DNA of 9,920 bases from Akkermansia muciniphila. Its GTDB lineage: Bacteria > Verrucomicrobiota > Verrucomicrobiia > Verrucomicrobiales > Akkermansiaceae. Both the position numbers and the translations under genes were made by a program. This document shows positions 1 through 6,581 of this stretch, one piece after another. Within the stretch, counting starts at the first letter, position 1. Every line of letters starts with the position of its first letter. The notes beneath the pieces are model-generated. The model saw only the letters and a list, made by a program, of their open reading frames with translations. It did no database searches and was not told the origin of the DNA. The stretch spans positions 1-9,920 of the forward strand of contig CALPMD020000021.1 of NCBI GenBank assembly GCA_943324575.2, written 5' to 3'.

Positions 1-392
1 AATTTGCGTTTCAGCGCCTCGAACTTCGCCTGCAAGTCGCCCGCGCCCGCGCGCTCGGCCTTCTGTACGATGATCTGCAACTGTCCGCGCGCCTCGTAAA
101 CACTCGCCTCGGCGAACACCCGTACCTTCGCGCCATCCTCCAGCGCCTCCGCGCCCTCGCGCTTCCTGGCCCCAAACATCGCACACGAGATCTGTGCCCC
201 GGCATCCTTCAAGGAGAAATACCAGTGACCGCTTCCTTGTTTCTTTAAATTTGAAACCTCCCCCTCCACCCAAATCTCGCCGACCTGAACCTCCAACAAA
301 TTCTTCATTCGCCGCAGCAACTGGGTCACCGAGAGCGCCTTCTCCTCTGCTGTCTTGGGTTTCGAAAACAAATCCACGCCCGAATCTGACAA
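1..392 (-). CDS. xseA: Exodeoxyribonuclease VII large subunit, N-terminal part (runs off left edge)
   Basis: Exonuclease VII large subunit degrades single-stranded DNA in complex with the small subunit XseB and acts in the cytoplasm in repair. The 130 visible residues carry the N-terminal OB-fold nucleic-acid-binding domain: LSVTQLLRRMKNLLE, then IWVEGEVSNLK at about 40-50, SGHWYFSLKD at 54-63 and AQISCAMF at 66-73, followed by YEARGQLQIIV and GDLQAKFEALKRK, all in the family order. The catalytic domain lies beyond position 1. The reading frame has no ATG before the core domain; the only ATG falls inside the first OB-fold helix. I therefore place the start at TTG 392-390; GTG at 377-375 is the alternative, and neither has a Shine-Dalgarno motif. 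The gene follows the Gre-like gene by 31 nt on the same strand, so they are probably cotranscribed. Identity is very likely; the exact start is uncertain. Confidence 0.9.
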   Translation of the reverse strand, partial: MSDSGVDLFSKPKTAEEKALSVTQLLRRMKNLLEVQVGEIWVEGEVSNLKKQGSGHWYFSLKDAGAQISCAMFGARKREGAEALEDGAKVRVFAEASVYEARGQLQIIVQKAERAGAGDLQAKFEALKRK

Positions 393-423
393 GCTTAAGA
401 AATTTTTCGAGAGGTAAAAATCA

Positions 424-882
424 TCAAACGACCTGCCGCACCCGCATGCTCGGCGAATCCAAGGCATCTCCTGACTTCATTCCTTGCAGCCTGCGGTAAA
501 GCACACTCGCAGGCGTCAGCAATGTGACCTCCCGACCCGCGTGAGCAATCACCAATCCGCCAGATGCTGGTGCTAACAGGTAAAACTCGGTGCTTCCTCC
601 CATCTCGACTTCAACCAATGCGCCTGCGTCGATCGGCGTGACATCGTCAAAATCTGGCAACACCCAGGATTCAAAAATCCGCAATGCTTCGGCGATATCG
701 TCCACCTGCCGCGCTTGACCCACCGCGAGATAGGATGCCTCCAAGCTGCGGGTATCGTATTTCCCCTCAGCCTTGCTGCCGGGATCAGTCGCGGCAGCGT
801 GAGCTTCTAGAGCTGCTTTGGACAAGCGATCGAGTTGTGTCTGAAGCTCGAGGCGGATTTGTTCTAACAATTCATATTTCAT
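424..882 (-). CDS. GreA/GreB-family transcription elongation factor-like protein
   Basis: A 152-residue cytoplasmic protein built like a Gre factor: an N-terminal helical hairpin (about 1-75) and a C-terminal FKBP-like domain (about 83-140). The N-part has the motif SKAEGKYDTRSLEASYLA (36-53), typical of a Gre-related subfamily and distinct from the acidic ENAEY tip of classical GreA. The C-part has PIDAGALVEVEMGG, FYLLAPASGGL and VTLLTPASVLYRRLQGMKSGDAL, matching the Gre C-terminal fold up to its KxGD turn. The tail after that (DSPSMRVRQVV) is short and lacks the usual final beta strands. Family knowledge suggests binding to RNA polymerase; whether it rescues backtracked complexes is unknown. 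I chose ATG 882-880 because homology begins there; an in-frame extension to 1017 would run through the divergent gene at 934. It is followed by xseA on the same strand. Confidence 0.8.
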   Translation of the reverse strand: MKYELLEQIRLELQTQLDRLSKAALEAHAAATDPGSKAEGKYDTRSLEASYLAVGQARQVDDIAEALRIFESWVLPDFDDVTPIDAGALVEVEMGGSTEFYLLAPASGGLVIAHAGREVTLLTPASVLYRRLQGMKSGDALDSPSMRVRQVV

Positions 883-933
883 CAGCAGGGCGCCAGCCTT
901 GCACCGATTCCGTCCGTTTGCCACACTCAGTTC

Positions 934-1293
934 ATGCTCACCGTTTACATTTACCAAAAATGCAGTACCTGCCGCGATGCTCTGAAGTGGCTGGACGCTC
1001 ATAAAATCAGCTACCAAACCAAGGCGATTCGCGAAACGCCACCGACGGCCGATGAATTAAAAATCGCGCTGGACGCGCTCGGCGGTGAGTTGCGCAAGCT
1101 TTTCAACAGCTCCGGCATGGATTACCGCGCCCTCGGTCTCAAGGACCTACTCCCGACACTGAGTGAAGCGGACGCCATTGCCTTGCTTTCTCAAAACGGC
1201 AACCTCGTGAAACGCCCTTTCCTGCTTGGCGATGGCCATGTGCTGGTCGGCTTTAAACCCGAGATCTGGAAAACCGATTTGGTGGTGGATTGA
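934..1293 (+). CDS. Spx/ArsC-family (YffB-like) reductase or regulator
   Basis: A 119-residue thioredoxin-fold protein of the ArsC/Spx/YffB family. It starts with the beta strand TVYIYQKC and has a CSTC motif (C10, C13) at the N-terminus of the first helix. It continues with LGGELRKLFNSSGMDYRALGL (about 49-69, with the conserved asparagine-serine region) and ends with NGNLVKRPFLLGDGHVLVGFKPEIW (about 88-112), the family's C-terminal block. The length is normal for the family. Members are glutathione- or thioredoxin-linked reductases, arsenate reductases, or the RNA-polymerase-binding regulator Spx. The CxxC is Spx-like, but nothing here decides between them; no ars genes are adjacent. It is transcribed divergently from the Gre-like gene across a 51-bp gap and has no visible ribosome-binding site. 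The product family is secure; the substrate is unknown. Confidence 0.85.
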   Translation: MLTVYIYQKCSTCRDALKWLDAHKISYQTKAIRETPPTADELKIALDALGGELRKLFNSSGMDYRALGLKDLLPTLSEADAIALLSQNGNLVKRPFLLGDGHVLVGFKPEIWKTDLVVD

Positions 1294-1315
1294 TGGCGGA
1301 TCGCAAAGCCGTCGT

Positions 1316-1471
1316 CTACTTCTTGACTTCGGGCACGACGATGGCGCGGGGAGGCTTGGCGAACGGCCCCTCGCCCGTGGCAAGGTGATCTTTAATCAGC
1401 AGCCAAATGACTGTCGCCAGAATCAGGGAGAGAATTTTTGCGATCCAATTGTTGGGCAAGTTCAGTTTCAT
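1316..1471 (-). CDS. Small single-pass membrane protein, CdaR/YbbR-anchor-like, overlapping cdaA
   Basis: A 51-residue protein: a short cytoplasmic start (MKLNLPNNWIAK), one hydrophobic segment at about 11-26 (ILSLILATVIWLLI), then a Pro/Lys-containing tail ending PRAIVVPEVKK. The pattern NNWIAKILSLILATVIWLLI resembles the N-terminal membrane anchor of YbbR-domain proteins such as CdaR, the regulator usually encoded directly after cdaA. No YbbR repeats follow; the stop codon comes 25 residues after the membrane segment. The first 80 nt overlap the 3' end of cdaA in another frame, which argues for coupled translation. ATG 1471-1469 is preferred; an in-frame GTG at 1528 would add 19 non-hydrophobic residues. 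That it partners CdaA is inferred from position and anchor similarity only. The alternative is a decayed cdaR 5' end. Confidence 0.6.
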   Translation of the reverse strand: MKLNLPNNWIAKILSLILATVIWLLIKDHLATGEGPFAKPPRAIVVPEVKK

Positions 1472-2231
1472 GCGATGGTTTGGCAGATAGGAAGATAGCG
1501 GCAAGCAGATCGCGGAATTGTTTTTCACTCAGATTGCGCTGAAGGACGCCGTTTTCACAGATCGAGATGGAGCCGGTTTCCTCACTGACAACCACAGCGA
1601 TGGCGTCGCTGCGCTCGGTGAGACCTATCGCAGCCCGATGACGCAGGCCAATCGAGCGATCTTGCATCTGTTTCTCAGTGACGGGAAAGACGCAGGCGGT
1701 GCCCGCGACCCGGTCTTCGGCGATGATCATGCCACCATCATGCAGTGGAGCCTTGGGGTAGAACACAGCCATCGCGAGCTCAGGAGAAAACTGGGCATCC
1801 AGGACCACGCCACTATCCAGATGCTCCTTGAGGCTGACGGCTCGCTCAATCGCAAAGAGCGCGCCGATGCGCTTTTTAGAGAGGTTGATCACGGCATCGG
1901 CGAAGCGTTCGAGGAAGACCAGCCGGCGTGTGTTAGAAAATGAGAACAGGCGGTTGCTGCCGATACGGGCCAAGGCATTTCGCAGCTCGGGCTGGAAAAT
2001 GACGATCAGTGCAAAGGCGAGGATCGCCGCGGCACGGGTGATGATCCACTGGATGACTTCAAATCGAAAAACCGCAGAGACGAGGGTCAAGAAGACAAAG
2101 ATCGTAGCAAGACCCACGAGGATCTGTGCGCCGCGGGTGGCGCGGAAAGCTCGGTAAATTTGGTAGATACAGGTGGCCAGAAGAAGAATCTCGATGCCGT
2201 CCCGCCAGTGATCATGTATGAATTTCCACAT
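1392..2231 (-). CDS. cdaA: CdaA-type membrane diadenylate cyclase
   Basis: Makes cyclic di-AMP from two ATP at the inner membrane; c-di-AMP controls potassium and turgor homeostasis and wall integrity in many bacteria. The 279-residue protein has three N-terminal membrane segments (about 12-28, 36-55, 66-80, ending ALIVIFQPELRNAL) and then the DAC (DisA_N) domain at about 100-250. Visible motifs are IGALFAIER (122-130), the active-site block PLHDGGMII (162-170, with D165), the nucleotide-binding GLRHRAAIGLTE (195-206) and SEETGSIS (216-223). The classical DGA motif reads DGG here. Length and order match CdaA rather than DisA or CdaS. I chose ATG 2231-2229 (MWKFIHDHWRDGIEIL), which has a weak GAGAA about 8 nt upstream; a TTG extension to 2321 would translate an inverted repeat. 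It overlaps the downstream small membrane gene and is divergent from thiD. Confidence 0.92.
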   Translation of the reverse strand: MWKFIHDHWRDGIEILLLATCIYQIYRAFRATRGAQILVGLATIFVFLTLVSAVFRFEVIQWIITRAAAILAFALIVIFQPELRNALARIGSNRLFSFSNTRRLVFLERFADAVINLSKKRIGALFAIERAVSLKEHLDSGVVLDAQFSPELAMAVFYPKAPLHDGGMIIAEDRVAGTACVFPVTEKQMQDRSIGLRHRAAIGLTERSDAIAVVVSEETGSISICENGVLQRNLSEKQFRDLLAAIFLSAKPSHETELAQQLDRKNSLPDSGDSHLAAD

Positions 2232-2285
2232 TCGATATTTCTCGTTGGGGACGGTATGCTTTTTGTCAGGGCGATGGCAATCCCA

Positions 2286-2315
2286 GAAATTTGACACTGG
2301 ACGTGTCAGAATTTC
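2286..2315. promoter_or_regulatory. Inverted repeat upstream of cdaA
   Basis: Left arm GAAATTTGACAC (2286-2297), 5-nt spacer (2298-2302), right arm GTGTCAGAATTTC (2303-2315). The inner six bases pair perfectly (TGACAC/GTGTCA) and the outer GAAATT/AATTTC pair again after a single extra base. It sits 55-84 nt upstream of the cdaA start and about 70-100 nt upstream of thiD, in the only sizeable divergent spacer of the window. It could be an operator for a dimeric repressor or a leader hairpin in the cdaA transcript. It is not followed by a T-run, so an intrinsic terminator is unlikely. The function is inferred; the symmetry is directly visible. Confidence 0.5.
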
Positions 2316-2383
2316 CCACAAATGCCAAAAGTGAGGATTGCGGTCACGGATACGGTCGTTATGAATAAAGCATGTGCCGCGCG

Positions 2384-3193
2384 ATGCCTGTGACCCTCAC
2401 GATTGCTGGATCGGATTGCTCGGCAGGAGCCGGCATCCAAGCGGATTTAAAAACCTTCCAGCACTATCAGGTCCACGGACTGACAGCCGTGACGTGTGTC
2501 GTTTCAGAAACGGCAAACCAAGTGCGCGCCATCCACCCAGTGCCTGTCGAGATCTTGTTAGATCAGATTTCACTGATGCTAGAGAGCTTTCCGGTCACGG
2601 TAGTGAAGACGGGTATGCTTTTTTCGGCCGCCCATGTCCATGCTGTGGCGAATATTTTGCAGCGCTATCCGCAGGTGCAGCTAGTGGTCGATCCGGTAAT
2701 GATCGCCACCAGCGGCGCGACTTTGCTGGAGGCTGATGCTGTAGCTGCCTATGGCGATCTGCTCATGCCAATGGCGCGAGTCATTACCCCGAATCTACCC
2801 GAAGCCGAGGTCTTACTGGGTGAACAGATCTACGATGTAGCAGCAATGGAGTCGGCTGCGCTGCGCCTGGCAAAGAAGTTCCGTGCAGGGATTTTGATCA
2901 AAGGCGGACACCTCGATGGGCCGGAGTGCGTGGATGTATTGGCCGAGGAAAACCAGATCACGCGCTTTGTGGCACCGCGCATTCCCGTTGCAGGATCGCA
3001 CGGAACGGGTTGCACGTTGTCCGCCGCCATTGCCGCAGCTCTCGCTTTGGGCGACTCGCTACCCTTGGCCATCGAATCAGCAAAGTCCTATCTGGGCCAA
3101 ACTTTGCGACAGTCCTATGTATTCGCATCCACTGGCAAGGCCGCCATCCACGCTCTCAACCAGGGCACGACCTTCAGGACAAACGAGGCGTGA
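2384..3193 (+). CDS. thiD: Hydroxymethylpyrimidine/phosphomethylpyrimidine kinase
   Basis: Phosphorylates 4-amino-5-hydroxymethyl-2-methylpyrimidine and its monophosphate with ATP, giving the pyrimidine half of thiamine; cytoplasmic ribokinase-fold enzyme. The 269-residue protein opens with VTLTIAGSDCSAGAGIQADLKTF, the ThiD substrate-binding signature, followed by HGLTAVTCVVSE, VKTGMLFS, VVDPVMIATSGATLL, ITPNLPEAEVLLGE and ILIKGGHL. It ends with the anion-hole/catalytic block GSHGTGCTLSAAIAAALA. The family length is about 260-270. ATG 2384 places the homology right at the start; an in-frame ATG at 2372 would add MCRA. No TPP riboswitch or other thi gene is visible nearby, so it is an isolated thiamine or salvage gene. 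A poor promoter-like pair (TTGCGG at 2338 and TATGAA at 2360, 16-nt spacing) lies upstream. It heads the plus-strand cluster with the deacetylase and GTPase genes. Confidence 0.92.
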   Translation: MPVTLTIAGSDCSAGAGIQADLKTFQHYQVHGLTAVTCVVSETANQVRAIHPVPVEILLDQISLMLESFPVTVVKTGMLFSAAHVHAVANILQRYPQVQLVVDPVMIATSGATLLEADAVAAYGDLLMPMARVITPNLPEAEVLLGEQIYDVAAMESAALRLAKKFRAGILIKGGHLDGPECVDVLAEENQITRFVAPRIPVAGSHGTGCTLSAAIAAALALGDSLPLAIESAKSYLGQTLRQSYVFASTGKAAIHALNQGTTFRTNEA

Positions 3194-3247
3194 CATCGAC
3201 AATGAAACCGATCAGGCTTCAAATCATCAATTCGCCGCGCGATTTCT

Positions 3248-4177
3248 ATGGAAAACACTCTAAAAACCATTGATTCAAAGGAGCTCAGTCCATCTCTCCA
3301 AGCTAAAGCGATCATCTCCGGCCTGACACGCCGCGGATTTTTGCTGCTCACGGCCACTCTTGGCAGTTGTGCCGTAGCAGACCCCCTACTTGGAACAGTG
3401 AGGCCGTCTGCGAAACCCGGTTCATCCGCGATCAAGACCCCTTCCAACACCGGCTACCAAACGCCACGTATCCGTGGGACTGTTCCAACGAATCCCGACA
3501 TGACCATGGGGACGGATTTTTCCAGCAAATCGGGAATTTCTTTCTCTCGGGTTCTCGTTTCCGGAAAGTACATCGCGTTGACCTTCGATGATGGCCCGCA
3601 CCCACAAAACACGCCTCGGCTGTTAAACATGCTGCGCGCTCGCAATATCAAGGCGACCTTCTATGTCATCGGCCGCAACGTCGAACTCTACCCGCAGGTA
3701 GTCCGCCGCACGGTCGCTGAAGGCCACGAAATCGGCAACCACTCGCAAACGCACCGTCTACTGAGCAAACTGAGCGACAGCCAGATCCGCTCGGAACTCA
3801 GCCGTTGCCGAGACGCGGTGAACCGCGCGGCTGGCGTGCAACCGCGTACCATGCGCCCACCCTATGGCGGCCTGAACCAGCGCCAGCGCGAAATGGTCCA
3901 CGCGGAGTATGGCTACCCCGTGATTTTATGGTCGGTTGACCCGCTCGATTGGAAGCGCCCGGGACCGGCAGTCGTTAGCTCACGGATTCTGGCCGGGGCA
4001 TCTGCCGGCGGAATTGTCCTAGCTCACGATCTACACGCGCAGACAGTTGATGCCATGCCAGCCACACTGGATAATTTACTCCTCCGCGGCTACCAATTCG
4101 TCACGGTGTCTCAATTGCTGGCGATGAAAAACAATAGCCCGGTCCACCAAACGGCAGTGGCTCCGGCCGCTCACTGA
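3248..4177 (+). CDS. Polysaccharide deacetylase (NodB domain), Tat/lipoprotein-type signal
   Basis: A 309-residue exported carbohydrate esterase family 4 protein that removes N-acetyl groups from peptidoglycan, chitin-like or other envelope glycans. All five NodB motifs are intact: TFDDGPH (112-118, catalytic base D114 and metal-binding D115), NHSQTH (164-169, metal-binding H165 and H169), RPPYGG (203-208), the DPLDW region (231-235) and LAHDLH (258-263, H260). The N-terminus has twin arginines (TRRGFLLLTATLGSC, about 27-41). These look like a Tat signal followed by a lipobox-like LGSC, so the mature protein may be a lipoprotein anchored by C41. Residues about 45-105 form a Ser/Thr/Pro-rich linker. 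It starts 54 nt after thiD without a Shine-Dalgarno motif and ends 18 nt before the GTPase gene. The substrate is not determinable from sequence. Confidence 0.9.
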   Translation: MENTLKTIDSKELSPSLQAKAIISGLTRRGFLLLTATLGSCAVADPLLGTVRPSAKPGSSAIKTPSNTGYQTPRIRGTVPTNPDMTMGTDFSSKSGISFSRVLVSGKYIALTFDDGPHPQNTPRLLNMLRARNIKATFYVIGRNVELYPQVVRRTVAEGHEIGNHSQTHRLLSKLSDSQIRSELSRCRDAVNRAAGVQPRTMRPPYGGLNQRQREMVHAEYGYPVILWSVDPLDWKRPGPAVVSSRILAGASAGGIVLAHDLHAQTVDAMPATLDNLLLRGYQFVTVSQLLAMKNNSPVHQTAVAPAAH

Positions 4178-4195
4178 TTTTTCCTCTTCGATCCA

Positions 4196-5923
4196 GTGAT
4201 TACTCCTCCGTTCGGCGAACGTTTTTTTGCAACACGAGAACGGCTTGCCGACGTGATGCGCGGTATCGCAGATCTGGCGCAAGAAACAGCGATCGATTTG
4301 AGCGACCGGTTGCCGCTCGGAGAACTTCAAACTGGGTTGGGATCACCCTTGGTTTTCGTGGTCTGCGGCGAGGTCAACGCGGGCAAGTCGACGCTACTCA
4401 ATGGACTTTTGGGTCACGAGCTGTGCCCCGCAGGTCCCACGCCCGAGACAAATCGCGTCATCCATTATCGCCACGGCGAGGTCCCGCGCGATGTGCGAGC
4501 AACTTCGCTATTAGAAGTACGTGAGCGACCGATCGGGTTTCTCAGCAATTTCAACCTCATCGACACACCGGGCACTGACTCCAACATCGAAGGCCATTCA
4601 GAAACCGCAGCCCAATACCTGCCCACTGCCGAGCTGATCTTGATTGTGTTTGCGATCAGCAATCCATGGAGTCCTGCGACATGGAACTGGGTCTCAGAAT
4701 TTTCCCACGAGGAATTGGAGCGGGCTGTCTTGATCGTTCAACAAGCTGACCAGCGCGAAGCCGATGACGTGCGCGTGATTCTGGGGTACATGACCGATCT
4801 TTCGATGAAGCGACTGGGCCGCACGCTGCCGATTTTTGCCGTTTCAGGAAAGCTCGCCTGCGAGGCCAAGCGAGTGACACCGCCAGCCAGGGATTTATTC
4901 CGAGCCAGCGGATTTCCCGAGCTGGAAAGTTTCATTTCCAAGCAAATCAGCGAATCCACCCCCCGAAAGGACCAGCTAGAGATCTGGCGCAGCCAAGCCG
5001 CATCGGCGCTTTATGCCGTGGAAGATCACATCGAAGGCCATACCCACCGGCTCGATACGTATGATCGATTTCTCGACACCATCTTGCGGGAAATCGACGA
5101 CATCCGGGAGCGCTTTCTGGTCCGCTTGCCACGGCATCTGGCCGGAGTCGCAGAGGTCTTTGAAACCGAAGCGATCTGGGTTTCGAAACGCCTCCGCCGA
5201 CGATTGGGTGTGATCCCGTCATTTTTCCGAATTTTTGTCGGAGACCGCACGGGGCCAGCGATCGAGGCGGTGTTCATCAGCCGTCTGCAGAGTGCCGTCG
5301 AGGCGGTGGCCGATCAGGACGGGATCGAAGTGGTCGAATTCTGCCGCAAGCATTGGAGTGAATTAGGCGAACGGGTCAAATCCACCATCGCCTTGGACCT
5401 TGGCAGCGCCGATTCGCTCGAAGAGAACCTCTCCGCTGCAAAAAACCATTTCGTGCAGAGTCTGGGCAGTGCCGCGCGACACGGCATCGGCAATCTCAAG
5501 GTGCGCAACCGGCTCGATAAAGATGTGCGCCGTCGCAATCGTGCCATCAAATCCTTCATTTTCACGACGCTCGTTCTCATCAATATCGGTGCCATTTGCG
5601 GAGCTCTCGGTGTCTCTTGGCTGCCCAATGTTTTTTGCGGTTTGGCGGGATTTTTTCTCATTGGCGGCATTCTTACTTCGGTCGTGACTCGCAAATCGAT
5701 CATCACCGACTTCCAACACCACTTACTCGATACCTGCAGCAGCTTTGCCAGCACTTTGCGCACAGATTACGAAGATGCACTGCGGATCGTTTTTAAAGAT
5801 TACGCGTCGAGTCTATCAGTCGTTAGAACCCACCTTGCCCATGAAAGGCTGGCTGCAGATCCGCGCCTCCGTCGCTGGCAGGAACTATTCCTGACCCTCA
5901 AGGCCATCGAACAGGAGCTCTGA
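4196..5923 (+). CDS. Dynamin-like GTPase with C-terminal membrane hairpin
   Basis: A 575-residue bacterial dynamin-like protein. The GTPase domain (about 50-250) shows the P-loop GEVNAGKST (58-66), the G2 threonine in PTPETNRV (T82 or T85), the G3 motif DTPG (123-126), and QQAD (182-185) in the G4 position normally (N/T)KxD. Long helices (about 260-450) follow, as expected for the dynamin stalk. Two closely spaced hydrophobic segments (about 452-475 and 477-497) separated by a tryptophan-proline turn probably insert into the inner membrane, and a final helical region (500-575) returns to the stalk. Family members remodel or fuse membranes on GTP hydrolysis. The start is GTG 4196, the first possible start after an in-frame TGA that is also the deacetylase stop; no ribosome-binding site is visible. 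Close spacing suggests cotranscription with the deacetylase gene. The cellular role is unknown. Confidence 0.85.
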   Translation: MITPPFGERFFATRERLADVMRGIADLAQETAIDLSDRLPLGELQTGLGSPLVFVVCGEVNAGKSTLLNGLLGHELCPAGPTPETNRVIHYRHGEVPRDVRATSLLEVRERPIGFLSNFNLIDTPGTDSNIEGHSETAAQYLPTAELILIVFAISNPWSPATWNWVSEFSHEELERAVLIVQQADQREADDVRVILGYMTDLSMKRLGRTLPIFAVSGKLACEAKRVTPPARDLFRASGFPELESFISKQISESTPRKDQLEIWRSQAASALYAVEDHIEGHTHRLDTYDRFLDTILREIDDIRERFLVRLPRHLAGVAEVFETEAIWVSKRLRRRLGVIPSFFRIFVGDRTGPAIEAVFISRLQSAVEAVADQDGIEVVEFCRKHWSELGERVKSTIALDLGSADSLEENLSAAKNHFVQSLGSAARHGIGNLKVRNRLDKDVRRRNRAIKSFIFTTLVLINIGAICGALGVSWLPNVFCGLAGFFLIGGILTSVVTRKSIITDFQHHLLDTCSSFASTLRTDYEDALRIVFKDYASSLSVVRTHLAHERLAADPRLRRWQELFLTLKAIEQEL

Positions 5924-5931
5924 CCGCCCAT

Positions 5932-5967
5932 CAAAAAAACCGCAGACGAGTCGTGCTCGCCTACGGT
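5932..5967 (-). terminator. Intrinsic terminator of the EF-hand gene
   Basis: Read on the minus strand, a hairpin with 12-nt arms (ACCGTAGGCGAG and CTCGTCTGCGGT, two internal mismatches, 5-nt loop) is followed directly by seven T residues (5933-5939). It starts about 35 nt after the EF-hand stop codon. On the plus strand the same hairpin ends in only CTTT, so termination of the GTPase transcript there would be weak. Confidence 0.75.
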
Positions 5968-6002
5968 CTTTGAATGATTCGTGCCTCGCGTGATCCAACT
6001 CC

Positions 6003-6557
6003 TCACTCAGCAGGCGGTGCTGGCGGAGTTCCAGCCTCGGGCGGTGCGGGTGGCGGGCTACCTGCGGGTGGAGGACCGTCCGCAGGTGGAGGACCACCTG
6101 GTTTGCCCTTACCGCCTTTACCACCCTTGCCATGCGGGCCATCGGGACCACCGTGAGGCCCCAGTTTTTCTCCCGCTGCACGGGCGGCCTTGGCTTCCTC
6201 AGGGTCGAGCTTGCCGTCCTTGTTAGTGTCGTATTTTTCGACAAGAGCCTTATGCATGGCTTCTCTCTCGGCTTTCATCGCCGCGCGCTCGGTGTCGTCG
6301 AGCTTGCCGTCGCCATTGGTGTCGAATTTCTTGAGCATTTCCGCTTTGCGCTCTTCCATCTTGGCCTTCATCTCTTCGCGCATCGCCTTACGCTCCTGTT
6401 CGGAAAGTTTGCCGTCACCGTCCTTGTCAAACTTGGCAATGACTTCTGACGGCAACTCGTGCCGTGGGCCATTAGGGTGCTTAGGCTTCTCTTGAGCGAC
6501 TGCAAACGAGCAGGTCCCAATCAAGGCCCCGAGCGTGATCCATTCGGTAGTTTTCAT
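6003..6557 (-). CDS. Secreted protein with three EF-hands and a Gly/Pro-rich tail
   Basis: A 184-residue exported protein, predicted calcium-binding. A signal peptide (about 1-22, MKTTEWITLGALIGTCSFAVAQ) is followed by three canonical EF-hand loops: DKDGDGKLSEQE (44-55), DTNGDGKLDDTE (79-90) and DTNKDGKLDPEE (110-121), each with all acidic or amide ligands at positions 1, 3, 5 and 12. Between them are highly charged Lys/Glu/Met/Ala helices that look like copies of one another (spacing 35 and 31 residues). The tail (131-184) is first Gly/His/Lys-rich, then Pro/Ala-rich. Small secreted EF-hand proteins of this style are common in Verrucomicrobiota and Planctomycetes, with no assigned function. 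The gene is monocistronic, divergent from cdsA, and closed by its own terminator. The periplasmic or extracellular location is inferred from the signal peptide. Confidence 0.85.
   Translation of the reverse strand: MKTTEWITLGALIGTCSFAVAQEKPKHPNGPRHELPSEVIAKFDKDGDGKLSEQERKAMREEMKAKMEERKAEMLKKFDTNGDGKLDDTERAAMKAEREAMHKALVEKYDTNKDGKLDPEEAKAARAAGEKLGPHGGPDGPHGKGGKGGKGKPGGPPPADGPPPAGSPPPAPPEAGTPPAPPAE
6064..6099. repeat. Two tandem 18-nt units in the Pro-rich tail of the EF-hand gene
   Basis: GCGGGTGGAGGACCGTCC (6064-6081) is followed directly by GCAGGTGGAGGACCACCT (6082-6099), differing at three positions. On the coding minus strand they encode Gly-Pro-Pro-Pro-Ala-type units of the tail. This suggests slippage growth of the low-complexity C-terminus. 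Confidence 0.6.
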
Positions 6558-6581
6558 AATTGATTATCGGTTTGGTTTAAA

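Noticed and set aside
1518..1943. Long plus-strand open frame opposite cdaA.
   Set aside because: It is antisense to a strongly conserved DAC domain and encodes no recognisable protein.
2232..2383. TPP riboswitch upstream of thiD or ydaO-type c-di-AMP riboswitch upstream of cdaA.
   Set aside because: No CUGAGA or other conserved TPP core, and the spacer is too short and lacks the multi-helix ydaO core; only the simple dyad is present.
2361..2393. A ten-codon frame (MNKACAARCL) overlapping the thiD start, possible leader peptide.
   Set aside because: No ribosome-binding site, no attenuator structure and no reason to expect thiamine control by a peptide; probably chance.
3202..3273. A 23-codon ATG frame overlapping the deacetylase start.
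   Set aside because: No similarity to a known leader peptide, no initiation signal, and the overlapping frame contains the well-supported deacetylase.
5363..5763. Minus-strand open frames opposite the dynamin-like GTPase.
   Set aside because: They mirror codon bias of the real gene, have no recognisable domain and no initiation signals.
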